A stretch of DNA of 64,000 nucleotides from Halomonas cerina (GCF_014192215.1 NZ_JACHXP010000001.1:310001-374000), one strand, 5' to 3'; positions 43,133-53,141 are shown, counted from the stretch's first letter. The notes: a model not told the origin generated them from the letters alone. Translations and numbers: made by a program.

Positions 43133-43575
43133 GCGTCTAACTCCCGGGCAAGTCCCGGATGGGCAAGTCCCACGCCCTGGCGTCGCTTCTTGTGAGGCTC
43201 CGGCGGGGCCTCGCCATGCTGGGTGAGGTAGGCCTCGAGCCAGGCCTGGATTGCCAGCGGCATGTCCACTTCCAGGACCTGCTGTTCGCCATCGAGCCAG
43301 CTGGCGGCAACCTCCTGGCTGGCGGTGATGGCCTTGGGAACGGGGTCACCGCTCGCCTCGCCGCCGAGCACAAACAAACGCGGTGCTTGCCCCGTCAGGT
43401 TGAAGCGATAGGCGGCGCGTTCGGTCAGGTAGAGCTGCAGCACCAGCGACCAGGCCCCTTCATGGCCCAGCCGCAGGCCGGTGATGCGCCAGCGGGTCGT
43501 GGGGAAGCCCTTGACGGTAAGCCGCTCGCCGGTCACGTCGAAGCTCAGGGGACGATGACTGCTGATGGAGGCCAT
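43129..43575 (-). CDS. DUF3305 protein
   Basis: About 148 residues. VKGFPTTRWRITGLRLGHEGAWSLVLQLYLTERAAYRFNLTGQAPRLFVLG matches the DUF3305 family, followed by VPKAITASQEVAASWLDGEQQVLEVDMPLAIQAWLEAYLTQHGE. Function unknown. The start is uncertain: ATG at 43575 or a TTG at 43590, neither with a good ribosome site. First gene of the FDH operon, divergent from fdhD across about 95 bases that must hold both promoters. Confidence 0.82.
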   Translation of the reverse strand: MASISSHRPLSFDVTGERLTVKGFPTTRWRITGLRLGHEGAWSLVLQLYLTERAAYRFNLTGQAPRLFVLGGEASGDPVPKAITASQEVAASWLDGEQQVLEVDMPLAIQAWLEAYLTQHGEAPPEPHKKRRQGVGLAHPGLARELDA

Positions 43576-43670
43576 GGATGCCGTGCTCAAGCCGTGTCAT
43601 GGTGAGTACAGACAGTCGCGAAGGACAATGCCATTATCGTCAATCAACGCTGCACGATGAGGAACCCTGG

Positions 43671-44522
43671 ATGTCCGAGATCCACCTGAGTCGGGCGCGC
43701 CTGCCGGCCACCCTGGAGATTGACGTGCTCGACGAGTTCGGACGGATCCGACGTCAGCCTATCGCCGCCGAGCGTGCCCTGACGGTCTACCTCAACCGAC
43801 GCGAGATCGTCACCTTGATGACCCTGGGTGCCGATCCCGAGGCCTTGGTGGTGGGGTATCTGCGCAACCAGGGGCTGCTCAGCCGCCGAGAGGACCTGCA
43901 GGCGGTACATGTGGACTGGGAAGTCGAGGCGGCAGCGGTGGTGATCCGCCATCTGCCCGAAGATCTCGAGGAGCGGTTGGGGCAGCGGACCGTAACCACC
44001 GGCTGTGGTCAGGGCACCGTCTTCGGCCGCCTGCTGGATGCCACCTCGCTGCATCCACTGCCGGCCACGCGGCTGCGCCAGTCGGTGCTCTATCGCCTGC
44101 TGAACAACCTCGGGGCCCATAACGAGACCTACCGCAGCGCCGGGGCCGTCCATGGCTGTGCGCTCTGCCGACAAGATGAGGTGCTGGACTTCGTCGAGGA
44201 TGTGGGGCGCCACAATGCCGTGGATACCCTGGCGGGACGCCAGTGGCTGGTAGGAGACGAGACGACGAGGGCCGGCGACATCTTCTACACCACGGGTCGC
44301 CTGACCTCCGAGATGGTGCTCAAGGTCGCCCAGATGGGCATCGCCGTGCTGGTGTCCCGCTCCGGGGTAACCCAGAAGGGGGTCGAGCTGGCCGCGCGCT
44401 TCGGCGTGCTGCTACTCGCCCGGGCCAAGGGCAAGCACTTCCAGGCGATCCATGCCGGTGAGCGGCTCGTGCTGGATGCCATGCCGCCCGCCCGGCCCGG
44501 CGACCAGCGCGTTCGCGAGTGA
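43671..44522 (+). CDS. fdhD: Formate dehydrogenase accessory sulfurtransferase FdhD
   Basis: 283 residues. It transfers sulfur from IscS to the Mo-bisMGD cofactor of formate dehydrogenase. The two cysteines are C163 and C166 (GAVHGCALCRQ), followed by VEDVGRHNAVDTLAGRQWL and TTGRLTSEMVLKVAQMGIAVLVSRSG. The ATG at 43671 has GAGGAA about 9 bases upstream. Divergent from the FDH operon; converges on the XRE regulator nine bases later. Confidence 0.95.
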   Translation: MSEIHLSRARLPATLEIDVLDEFGRIRRQPIAAERALTVYLNRREIVTLMTLGADPEALVVGYLRNQGLLSRREDLQAVHVDWEVEAAAVVIRHLPEDLEERLGQRTVTTGCGQGTVFGRLLDATSLHPLPATRLRQSVLYRLLNNLGAHNETYRSAGAVHGCALCRQDEVLDFVEDVGRHNAVDTLAGRQWLVGDETTRAGDIFYTTGRLTSEMVLKVAQMGIAVLVSRSGVTQKGVELAARFGVLLLARAKGKHFQAIHAGERLVLDAMPPARPGDQRVRE

Positions 44523-44531
44523 GAGTGGGGG

Positions 44532-45164
44532 TCACAGGCCATCCCGGGGCGTGCAGACCGAAAGCACCACGGCGTCCTCGATGCTGGTCGAGACCAGGGC
44601 GTGCCCCATGTCGCTGTCGAAGTAGATGCTGTCGCCGGCGGCCAGATGAAGCGGTTCGTAGAACTCGGTGTAGAGCCGGATCTCGCCGTTCAGCACCATC
44701 AGGAATTCCTCGCCGTCGTGGCGTATCCATTCGCTGAACTCGTCGAAGCGTCGAGCGCGCACGATGGTCTTGAAGGGAATCATCCGTTTCTGGGCCATCT
44801 CACAGCTGAGCAGCTCGTGTTCATAGGTCGGTGTGGGATGGCGCTGCCCCTCGCCACGCCGAGTGAGATCGCGCCGCCCCATGGTGTGGGGCTGGACCCG
44901 GGGCGGGGAGAGCAGTTGGGGCAGGTCGATGCCCAGGCCGTTGATCAGCTTCTGGACCGCCGTGAAGGTCGGTGAGATCTGATCATTCTCGATCTTGGAG
45001 AGGGTGGAGCGGGCCAGGCCGGTACGCTGGCTCACGTCCTCCAGGGTCCACTGATTGGCCAGGCGGATCTCGCGCAGGCGCTCACCCAGGCGCAGGGGTT
45101 CAACGAAGGGCTTGCGGCCGGAGGCGATGCGCAGGGCGGCATCCTGAGCGGTCTTGGCGGGCAT
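44532..45164 (-). CDS. XRE-family regulator with C-terminal cupin domain
   Basis: 210 residues. The HTH (about 27-85) reads LGERLREIRLANQWTLEDVSQRTGLARSTLSKIENDQISPTFTAVQKLINGL. The cupin_2 domain (about 120-205) has WIRHDGEEFLMVLNGEIRLYTEFYEPLHLAAGDSIYFDSDMGHALVST. This architecture (PuuR/SutR-like) usually represses catabolic genes in response to a small ligand. It is adjacent to the deacetylase-like gene, a plausible target. Ligand unknown. Confidence 0.9.
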   Translation of the reverse strand: MPAKTAQDAALRIASGRKPFVEPLRLGERLREIRLANQWTLEDVSQRTGLARSTLSKIENDQISPTFTAVQKLINGLGIDLPQLLSPPRVQPHTMGRRDLTRRGEGQRHPTPTYEHELLSCEMAQKRMIPFKTIVRARRFDEFSEWIRHDGEEFLMVLNGEIRLYTEFYEPLHLAAGDSIYFDSDMGHALVSTSIEDAVVLSVCTPRDGL

Positions 45165-45293
45165 GGGGCGTTCACTATCGGAAACGAAGTTTCCCGCAGA
45201 CTATCATAAATGCCGCGTCTCGCCTGCCTCCCGACGACCGTGATCACGCCCGTTGCGACCGGACGGCAGCGTCAGGAACCCCGCCGTCCTCGA

Positions 45294-46229
45294 TCACTCT
45301 CCGAAGGGCAATCCGAGCAGGGCCTTGACGTGGGCCTCGGCCCCGCGCCCCAGGCTGTCCAGGTCGTAACCGCCCTCGAGCACCGAGACCAGGCGCTTGT
45401 CGGCATAGAGCGCCGCGATCTCGAGGGCCAGGCGGGTCACCCAGTGGAAGTCCTCGTCCTCCAGGCAGAGCTCGGCCAGGGGATCTTCCCGATGGGCATC
45501 GAAGCCGGCGGAGACCAGCACCAGGTCCGGCTTGAAGGCATGCAGGGCCGGTAGCCAGTCATCCTCGATGGCGCGCCGGAAGCCGGCACTGTCGGTGCCG
45601 GCGGGCAGCGGCGTGTTGACCACGTTCTGCCATTCGCTTCTCAGGTAGCGCCAGGGATAGAAGGGATATTGGAAGCTGGTGCAGACCAGCACGTCGGGGT
45701 CGTCCTTGAAGATGTCGATGGTACCGTTGCACTGGTGGACATCGAAGTCGAGGATGGCGATGCGCCGGGCGCCATATGCCGTTCGGGCATGGGCGGCACC
45801 CACCGCGATGTTATTGTAGAAGCAGAACCCCATGGCATCGGCGGCCTCGGCATGGTGGCCGGGAGGACGCACGGCGCAGAAGACGTTGTCGGCCTGATGG
45901 CGGAAGACCTGGTCGACCCCCCGGATCACGGCGCCCGCCGCCACCCGGGCGGCCTTGAGGGTATCGGGGTTCAGCATGGTGTCACTGTCGAGGGTGACGA
46001 TGCCCTGTGTCGGGACGCACTTGTCCAGGGCATGGAGGTGACGCCGGGGATGGACCCGGGCCAGTTGCTCCTCGGTTGCCGCCTTCGCTTCCGACTGCAT
46101 GGTCTGCTGCAGCACGCCGCTGCGCATCAGCCGAGCCCGGATAGCGTCGAGGCGTAGTGGACTCTCGGGGTGTTCTGGGCCCATGTGGTGAAGATGACAG
46201 TCGGGGTGCGTGATATAGGCGGTGATCAT
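45294..46229 (-). CDS. Histone deacetylase-family amidohydrolase (acetylpolyamine or related)
   Basis: 311 residues, arginase-deacetylase fold. Catalytic histidines are in VRPPGHHAEAADAMGFCFYNN. The zinc Asp-x-His is in AILDFDVHQCNGTIDIF, where the residue after the zinc His is Gln, not the usual second His, and Cys replaces Gly. The final Asp is in VSAGFDAHREDPLAEL, with LEGGYDL at the end. Substrates in bacteria include acetylpolyamines and acetoin-pathway proteins; none is certain here. Flanked by an XRE-cupin regulator and a PatZ-type acetyltransferase. Confidence 0.9.
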   Translation of the reverse strand: MITAYITHPDCHLHHMGPEHPESPLRLDAIRARLMRSGVLQQTMQSEAKAATEEQLARVHPRRHLHALDKCVPTQGIVTLDSDTMLNPDTLKAARVAAGAVIRGVDQVFRHQADNVFCAVRPPGHHAEAADAMGFCFYNNIAVGAAHARTAYGARRIAILDFDVHQCNGTIDIFKDDPDVLVCTSFQYPFYPWRYLRSEWQNVVNTPLPAGTDSAGFRRAIEDDWLPALHAFKPDLVLVSAGFDAHREDPLAELCLEDEDFHWVTRLALEIAALYADKRLVSVLEGGYDLDSLGRGAEAHVKALLGLPFGE

Positions 46230-46388
46230 GAAGGCGCTCCGGGGAGATTGCCTTTACCTTAAGATCGGTGAGCCATGCCGGAACAGTGTCAAAAGGTCGA
46301 ACGCTCGGTGGTGGCCGTCGGGACCTTCAGGTCGAAGGCGCCGGCACTATATGATGAAGGTCTTTGATCCCAACCGGAGGAGCCGACC

Positions 46389-49133
46389 TTGAGTACCCGC
46401 TTCCTGCGCCATTTCTTCGAGCCGCGCACCATTGCGGTGATCGGGGCGTCCGAGAGAGCCTACTCCATAGGGGGAATGGTGATCCGTAACCTGCGTGAGG
46501 GCGGTTTCACGGGCAGTCTCTGGGCGGTCAACCCCAAGGGCTATGACGACGTCTTCGATGAGCCCTGCATCACCGACGTCGACCGGCTGCCCGAGGTGCC
46601 CGACCTGGCGGTGATCTGCACACCGGTCGAGGCGGTGCCGGCGCTGATCGAACGCTTGGGCCGATTCGGCGTCAAGGCGGCTCTGGTCCTCTCCGGTGGG
46701 GCCCACCTCGATGATGCACACGACGAGTCGGGGTCGATCCGCAGCCGCATGCTGCGGGCGGCTCGGGAATCGGGCATCCGCGTGCTGGGACCGGAGTGCA
46801 TGGGGGTGATCCTGCCGGGGCGCAAGCTCAATATCTCCTATGCCAGCCGACCGGTGAAGGCCGGGCGCGTGGCCTATCTGGGCCAGTCGGGCATGCTCGG
46901 TAACGCCATGATCGACTGGGCGGCCGGTCGGGGTATCGGTTTCTCCCATCTGGTCACGGTGGGGGACAGCGTGGACGTGCTGCTGCCCGACCTGATGGAC
47001 TACATCAACCAGTATGCGCCGACCCAGGCCATCCTGCTGCACCTGGAGCGCATCCTGGATGCCCAGCACTTCATGACCGCGCTGCGGGATGCCTCCCGCA
47101 ACCGGCTGGTGCTGGCCATCAAGAGCGGCCGCACGTCCGAGTCGGACATCTCGGGGCTGCCGCCGACCCCGGGCATCGCCAACCGCGACCGGCTCTTCGA
47201 TGCCGCCTTCTCCCGGGCGGGGGTGGTACGGGTCGATGATTCCGACGAGCTCTTCGATGCCCTGGAAACGCTGTCGCGCATGAAGCCCCTGCGCGGCGAC
47301 CGTCTGGCCATCGTCGCCAATGGCCTGGGACCTGCCATGTTGGCGATCGATAAGCTGATCAGCGCCGGTGGCCGGCTGGCCCGCTTCACGGACGCGACCC
47401 GGGACACCCTGCGCGACGATCTGGACATGAGCAAGCCCGGCGAGAACCCGGTCGACCTGGGCGGCAACGCCACGCCGGAGCGCTTCGTGGAGGCCCTGGA
47501 GCTGGTGGCCGCCGATCCCGGGGTGGATGCGGTACTGGTGGTGCATGCCCCGACCCGGCTGGCGCCCTCGAAGTCCACCGCCCAGGCGATCATCGCGGCG
47601 CGCAAGCGCTTCCGTCGCAACCTGCTGACCAGCTGGATGGGCCTCGAGGAGGCCCTGTCGGCTCGCTATGAGTGCAACCTGGCGGGCATTCCCACCTACC
47701 TCTCGCCGGAGAAGGCGGTGAAGGCCTTCATGCACATGGTCGACTACCAGCGCGTCCAGGCGCTACTCCAGGAGACACCCCCCAGCCTGCCGTTTGCCAC
47801 CACGGCCGACATCCGGGCCCGTTGTCGCCAGCTGATCGACGGTGTCCGCTCGGCCGGGCGCGAGACCCTGTGTCACTCCGAGACCGCCCAGGTGCTCGAG
47901 GCCTATGGCATCCGCGTGGCGCCGCGGCATTACCTGCAAGCCCCCGAGGAGGCCTGGGCCGCTGCGGCCGACTTCGCGGGCCCCAAGGCGTTGAAGGTGG
48001 TGCATGAGGGCAATTGCCGGCCGTTTCGCTATCGTCAGCATCCCCACAAGCTCTCCGCCGGGCTGCTCCAGGACCTGGCCACTCCCGAGCAGGTGGCGGA
48101 GGGCGTGCAGCGACTGGGCGACAAGGTTCGCGAGAGGTTTCCGGCCTTCAAGATCCACGAGTACTGCCTGCAGCCCATGCAGCGCGGCAAGCACTCCATG
48201 CAGCTCTGTGCCGGGATCACCCGGGACCCGGTGTTCGGGCCGGTGATCGTGTTCGGGATCGGAGGCTACAAGGTCAATATTCTGGCGGATCGACAGGTGG
48301 CCTTGCCGCCGCTCAACATGACCCTGGCGGATGACATGGTGGGACGTACTCATGCTGCCCGGCTGATCCGTGAGCACTCGAGCGACCCGGCGCGTGACCT
48401 CGAGCGGCTCTGCAAGCTGCTCGTCACGCTCTCGCAGATGGCCAGTGATCTGGTGGAACTGCGCGGTCTCGAACTCAATCCGCTGCTGCTCAACCGTGAT
48501 GGTCTGATCGCGGTGGATTTCGCCATGGACCTCGGTACCCCGGCGCGCTTCGCGATCATGCCCTACCCGGAGGAACTGCGGGAGTGGGTCACCCTCAAGA
48601 ACGGCTGGGAGGTAGAAGTGCGACCAATCCGCGCCGAGGACGCGCCATTGCTTACCCGCTTCCACGAACAGCTGTCCGAGGAGAGCATCCGTTTCCGCTA
48701 CTTCCACAACAAGGCCGACCTGACCCAGCGCGATCTGTCGATCCTTTCCCACATCAATTACGACCGGCAGATGGCCTTCATTGCCGAGCACCCCCGAGAG
48801 GACGGCAGCAAGGAAATGCTCGGGGTGGTGCGGGTCTGGAACGACCCGGATAACATCCGCACCGAGTTCTCGATCATCATCCGTGACGATCTGCAGGGGC
48901 TGGGCATCGGCAGCCTGCTGATGAACAAGATGATCCGCTACTGTCGGCACGTGGGCACCCTGGAGATGATCGGCAAGGTCATGGTCGACAACCATCCCAT
49001 GCGCGCGTTGATGAAGCGTCTCGGCTTCAAGCTGAGCTATAACATGGAAGAACAGGTGGTGGATGCGGTACTGCGGCTCAACGAGCCGGAGAGCGACTGG
49101 CAGCGACACCGTCTCGAGAGCCGGCCGGACTGA
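46389..49133 (+). CDS. patZ: Acyl-CoA synthetase (NDP-forming)/protein lysine acetyltransferase, PatZ-like
   Basis: 914 residues. Domains in order: CoA-binding (TIAVIGASERAYSIGGMVIRNL), ligase CoA domain, ATP-grasp (about 495-700, with LRGLELNPLLL) and a C-terminal GNAT acetyltransferase (about 740-900, with RFRYFHNKADLTQRDL and LQGLGIGSLLMNKMIRYCR). This is the PatZ/YfiQ arrangement, whose GNAT domain acetylates acetyl-CoA synthetase and other proteins. ANL-type prpE in this window is a possible target. The start at 46389 is TTG (coding for Met); the CCGGAGG upstream supports it. A weak GC hairpin (49139-49159) follows. Confidence 0.92.
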   Translation: MSTRFLRHFFEPRTIAVIGASERAYSIGGMVIRNLREGGFTGSLWAVNPKGYDDVFDEPCITDVDRLPEVPDLAVICTPVEAVPALIERLGRFGVKAALVLSGGAHLDDAHDESGSIRSRMLRAARESGIRVLGPECMGVILPGRKLNISYASRPVKAGRVAYLGQSGMLGNAMIDWAAGRGIGFSHLVTVGDSVDVLLPDLMDYINQYAPTQAILLHLERILDAQHFMTALRDASRNRLVLAIKSGRTSESDISGLPPTPGIANRDRLFDAAFSRAGVVRVDDSDELFDALETLSRMKPLRGDRLAIVANGLGPAMLAIDKLISAGGRLARFTDATRDTLRDDLDMSKPGENPVDLGGNATPERFVEALELVAADPGVDAVLVVHAPTRLAPSKSTAQAIIAARKRFRRNLLTSWMGLEEALSARYECNLAGIPTYLSPEKAVKAFMHMVDYQRVQALLQETPPSLPFATTADIRARCRQLIDGVRSAGRETLCHSETAQVLEAYGIRVAPRHYLQAPEEAWAAAADFAGPKALKVVHEGNCRPFRYRQHPHKLSAGLLQDLATPEQVAEGVQRLGDKVRERFPAFKIHEYCLQPMQRGKHSMQLCAGITRDPVFGPVIVFGIGGYKVNILADRQVALPPLNMTLADDMVGRTHAARLIREHSSDPARDLERLCKLLVTLSQMASDLVELRGLELNPLLLNRDGLIAVDFAMDLGTPARFAIMPYPEELREWVTLKNGWEVEVRPIRAEDAPLLTRFHEQLSEESIRFRYFHNKADLTQRDLSILSHINYDRQMAFIAEHPREDGSKEMLGVVRVWNDPDNIRTEFSIIIRDDLQGLGIGSLLMNKMIRYCRHVGTLEMIGKVMVDNHPMRALMKRLGFKLSYNMEEQVVDAVLRLNEPESDWQRHRLESRPD

Positions 49134-49138
49134 ACCGG

Positions 49139-49159
49139 GGCCGTCCGCCAGGGACGGCC
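49139..49159 (+). terminator. GC hairpin after patZ, no T-run
   Basis: GGCCGTCC (49139-49146) pairs with GGACGGCC (49152-49159) around a five-base loop, right after the patZ stop and before the convergent pdxH end. No T-run follows, so the call is weak. Confidence 0.4.
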
Positions 49160-49169
49160 AGCGGGTCGG

Positions 49170-49811
49170 TCAGGGGGCCAGGCGAAAATGCTGCCAGCTG
49201 CTGTAACGGCGCTCATAGCGGATGCGGTCGTGAAGTCGGCTCGGCTGGCCCTGCCAGAACTCGATCATTTCGGGGATGACACGATAGCCGCCCCAGTGGA
49301 TGGGCCGGGTGATCTCCTGACCCTCATAGGCCCGCTCGAAGCGTTGCTCGCGCTCCTCGAGCCAGGTGCGGTCGGGAATGACCACGCTCTGGGTGGCCAC
49401 CCAGGCACCGAGCTGGCTGGCGCGGGGGCGACTGGCGAAGTAACGGTCGGACTCCTCGGTGCTGACCGGCTCCACCGTGCCTTCGATGCGCACCTGGCGG
49501 GACAGCGAGGGCCACCAGAACACCAGGGCCGCATGAGGCATGTTGGCCAGCTCGCTGCCCTTGTGGCTGTGGTAGTTGGAGTAGAAGGTCAGGCCGCGCT
49601 CATCGACGCCCTTGAGCAGCACGACACGAGCGTGGGGGTAACCGCCACTGTCGACGGTGGCAAGGGTCATGACGTTGCCGTCATCGCCCTCGGCGTCCAG
49701 GGCCAGGGTCAGCCACTCGTCGAACAGTGGCCAGGGGTCCTCGGGCATCCGGGACTCGTCGAGGTATCCGCCTTCATAGTCGCGCCGGATGTCGGCAATA
49801 TTGCGTGTCAT
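49170..49811 (-). CDS. pdxH: Pyridoxamine 5'-phosphate oxidase
   Basis: 213 residues, FMN-dependent; makes pyridoxal phosphate from PNP/PMP. IADIRRDYEGGYLDESRMPEDPWPLFDEWL is the family N-terminus; RVVLLKGVDERGLTFYSNYHSHKGSEL binds FMN, and the C-terminal RLHDRIRYERRYSSWQHFRLAP closes the active site. The ATG at 49811 has a strong AAGGAG site; a longer frame reads into DUF2069 and is rejected. PLP enzymes such as MetY depend on this product. Confidence 0.95.
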   Translation of the reverse strand: MTRNIADIRRDYEGGYLDESRMPEDPWPLFDEWLTLALDAEGDDGNVMTLATVDSGGYPHARVVLLKGVDERGLTFYSNYHSHKGSELANMPHAALVFWWPSLSRQVRIEGTVEPVSTEESDRYFASRPRASQLGAWVATQSVVIPDRTWLEEREQRFERAYEGQEITRPIHWGGYRVIPEMIEFWQGQPSRLHDRIRYERRYSSWQHFRLAP

Positions 49812-49890
49812 GGCGTTCTCCTTGGATTTCATGCCATGTTCGCCGGTTGATGGCTCGAGCTCAACACCCGAGTCGACACGCGACTTCGGC

Positions 49891-51273
<1,383 letters not shown>

Positions 51274-51365
51274 GTTACGGGATCCTTGTCATCGATCGGC
51301 ACGAACGCGGCTCATTGTAGGCCGTGGCCGATCAGGCCCACAACCAGCATTCCGGGGGGCGGGGT

Positions 51366-51845
51366 TCACTCGCTGCGTTTGTGATGAGGAAGAAAGCGTT
51401 CGATGGCCCCGAGAACGGTCATGATCACCAAGGCCAGTCCCGTGACCATGGCGGCCAGGGCGAAGTTGTGAACGCCAGCGGCAATGCCGATGGCGCCGGC
51501 GAGCCAGATGGACGCGCCGGTGGTGATGCCGTGGACGCTGGCGCCACTGCGGATGATGCTCCCGGCGCCGAGAAAGCCGATACCGCCGATCACGCCCTCG
51601 ACGATGCGCGTGGGATCGATGCGCGCCGAGGGGTCACCCTCGGCGGTGGCAAAGAGGATCTCCAAGCCAACGATCAGGAAGGCCGCTGCCCCCAGCGCCA
51701 CCAGCATGTGCGAGCGCAGTCCGGCAGGCTTGCCGCGCAGTTCGCGTTCGAGGCCCAGCACCAAGGCGAGCCCGGCGGCCACGCTGAGTCGCGTCAGCAT
51801 ATCCAGTAGGGAGATCTCGGCTTCCATGACCTGTCCGCTCGCCAT
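51366..51845 (-). CDS. mgtC: MgtC/SapB family inner-membrane protein
   Basis: 159 residues with four to five helices. RLSVAAGLALVLGLERELRGKPAGLRSHMLVALGAAAFLIV is the MgtC signature with the conserved arginine, followed by GVIGGIGFLGAGSIIRSGASVHGITTGASIWLAGAIGIAAG. It lacks the long C-terminal cytosolic domain of virulence-type MgtC, so it is a short SapB-like form. Function is uncertain (magnesium or membrane potential). The AT-rich stretch 51899-51935 upstream contains a TTGTTT/TATAAA promoter-like pair on this strand. Confidence 0.88.
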   Translation of the reverse strand: MASGQVMEAEISLLDMLTRLSVAAGLALVLGLERELRGKPAGLRSHMLVALGAAAFLIVGLEILFATAEGDPSARIDPTRIVEGVIGGIGFLGAGSIIRSGASVHGITTGASIWLAGAIGIAAGVHNFALAAMVTGLALVIMTVLGAIERFLPHHKRSE

Positions 51846-51898
51846 CGGTTCTTGGCCATAGTGCCGCAGCGGAGCCTTGCAGGGAAAGGGGATAGCCA

Positions 51899-51935
51899 GA
51901 TATTTATACCGTTATCTTCTGTTCAAAAACAATAA
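51899..51935 (-). promoter_or_regulatory. AT-rich motif (copy 2) and probable mgtC promoter
   Basis: It contains the exact 18-base motif also found at 5287-5304 (here 51899-51916). On the minus strand the stretch reads TTGTTT, 18 bases, TATAAA, a fair sigma-70 promoter pointing at mgtC. The neighbouring bases also resemble the tusE 5' region (both have a run of As after TATACCGTTATCT). Confidence 0.5.
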
Positions 51936-52358
51936 TCAGTCTTCTAATCGTTGATAGGACCAGACCTCACAACCATCCACCAGGGTCACCCGGATACGCT
52001 CATAGCGATAGCCAAGCCGCTCGTAACGATCCAGTCGTGACAGTTCTTCGGCATCCAGGCGCAACAAGAGGCCTTCTACGCGGGAACCGTGGTCCACGAC
52101 CAGGTCCAGCCCCTCGCGACGATAGCCAGGCAATACGACCCGCTCCGGATCACCGGTACGCCCATAGACCAACCAGCGTACCGGCGCATACCGCAAGGTG
52201 CCGTAGACGAACAGGCGATGCGGGCCCTCCTGAACCGGGGACAGATGGTCGGGGCGGTCATAGGTCCAGGGGCTGAGCAGCATCAGCCACAGCCAGCCGA
52301 CCGCGCCCAGTGGCGCGATGACCAGGGGCAAGGCGAGCAGGCGTCGGGGTGAGGGCAT
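51936..52358 (-). CDS. Gamma-glutamylcyclotransferase-like protein with N-terminal membrane anchor
   Basis: 140 residues from the ATG at 52358 (GGAG 8 bases upstream). One N-terminal helix (RRLLALPLVIAPLGAVGWLWLMLLS) anchors an AIG2/GGCT fold: LFVYGTLRYAPVRWLVYGR, then DHGSRVEGLLLRLDAEELSRLDRYERLGYRYERI, which carries the conserved acidic residue region. Members act on gamma-glutamyl compounds or are uncharacterised. The anchor is unusual for this fold. An alternative TTG 18 bases upstream was not chosen. Confidence 0.78.
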   Translation of the reverse strand: MPSPRRLLALPLVIAPLGAVGWLWLMLLSPWTYDRPDHLSPVQEGPHRLFVYGTLRYAPVRWLVYGRTGDPERVVLPGYRREGLDLVVDHGSRVEGLLLRLDAEELSRLDRYERLGYRYERIRVTLVDGCEVWSYQRLED

Positions 52359-52471
52359 GAGCGGCTCCACGGGCAAGACGCCCCTTATCCTGACAGGATA
52401 TCGAGCGAGACTTAAGCCCTTGCTGGCGCTTTGCTAGGATGGTGTCATCCCACCAATACCGGAGGTGCCCC

Positions 52472-53065
52472 ATGAGCCAGTCCCGTCATAACGAGATGGA
52501 TTTCCGGGCACTCGTCGGCGAGGTCCAACCGCTGCGTCGCGGCCATGATCGTGCCGATGCCGGTCGCTCCCACCGGGCTCCTAGCGAGGCCCAGCTCGCC
52601 CGGCGCGAGAGTGCGGCCCGAGGTGCCGACGAGCGCGACATGCTCTCCGATGACTTCGTGGATCTGGTGCCGCCCTTCGACCCCCTGGAGTTTCGCCGCG
52701 ATGGCATCCAGCAGGGCGTGGTGGAGCGCCTGCGCCACGGCGGCTATGCCGCGCAGGCCAGCCTGCACCTGCTGCGCCGTCCCTTGGAGGAGTGCCGGCG
52801 GGTCCTGCCCGCCTTTCTGCGGGAGGCACGGGAGCATGACTTGCGTTCCGTGCTGATCATCCATGGGCGAGGGCGAGAGATCGACAGCCCGCCCAATGTA
52901 CTGCGCTCCTATCTGGCCAAGTGGCTGGTGGCCTTCGACGAGGTCCAGGCCTTTGCCTCGGCGAGTCAGGGCGAGGGTGGCCTGGGGGCGACTTGGGTGA
53001 TGCTGCGCAAGAGCGAGCGGGCCCGGGCCGCCAATCGGGAGCGGCAGCAGAAGCGCCGCGGCTGA
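52472..53065 (+). CDS. smrA: Smr-domain protein (SmrA/YdaL-like endonuclease)
   Basis: 197 residues. The N-terminal part (MDFRALVGEVQPLRRGHDRADAG) is typical of SmrA, and the C-terminal Smr domain has ASLHLLRRPLEECRRVLPAFLREAREHDLRSVLIIHGRGREIDSPPNVLRSYLAKWL, including the conserved HGRG motif. Smr domains are nicking nucleases in some MutS2 proteins. A CCGGAGGTG site precedes the ATG at 52472. A strong terminator hairpin follows. Confidence 0.9.
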   Translation: MSQSRHNEMDFRALVGEVQPLRRGHDRADAGRSHRAPSEAQLARRESAARGADERDMLSDDFVDLVPPFDPLEFRRDGIQQGVVERLRHGGYAAQASLHLLRRPLEECRRVLPAFLREAREHDLRSVLIIHGRGREIDSPPNVLRSYLAKWLVAFDEVQAFASASQGEGGLGATWVMLRKSERARAANRERQQKRRG

Positions 53066-53087
53066 GGCCTTCGATGGGGGCGTGACA

Positions 53088-53120
53088 ACCACGAAGCCGG
53101 CCCGTGGCCGGCTTCGTGGT
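53088..53120. terminator. Bidirectional 15-bp hairpin between smrA and the DUF934 gene
   Basis: ACCACGAAGCCGGCC (53088-53102) pairs perfectly with GGCCGGCTTCGTGGT (53106-53120) around a three-base loop. It lies between two convergent genes. T-runs are weak on both sides (CTTCGTCC on plus, TGTCACG on minus). Confidence 0.65.
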
Positions 53121-53141
53121 CTTCGTCCTAGCGTCAGCGGA

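Noticed and set aside
45294..46229. Inactive deacetylase because of DFDVHQ instead of DFDVHH
   Set aside because: The zinc-binding Asp and first His are kept; the changed residue follows the ligand, so activity cannot be excluded.
49139..49159. Strong terminator after patZ
   Set aside because: Stem is only 8 bp and no T-run follows; listed with low confidence only.
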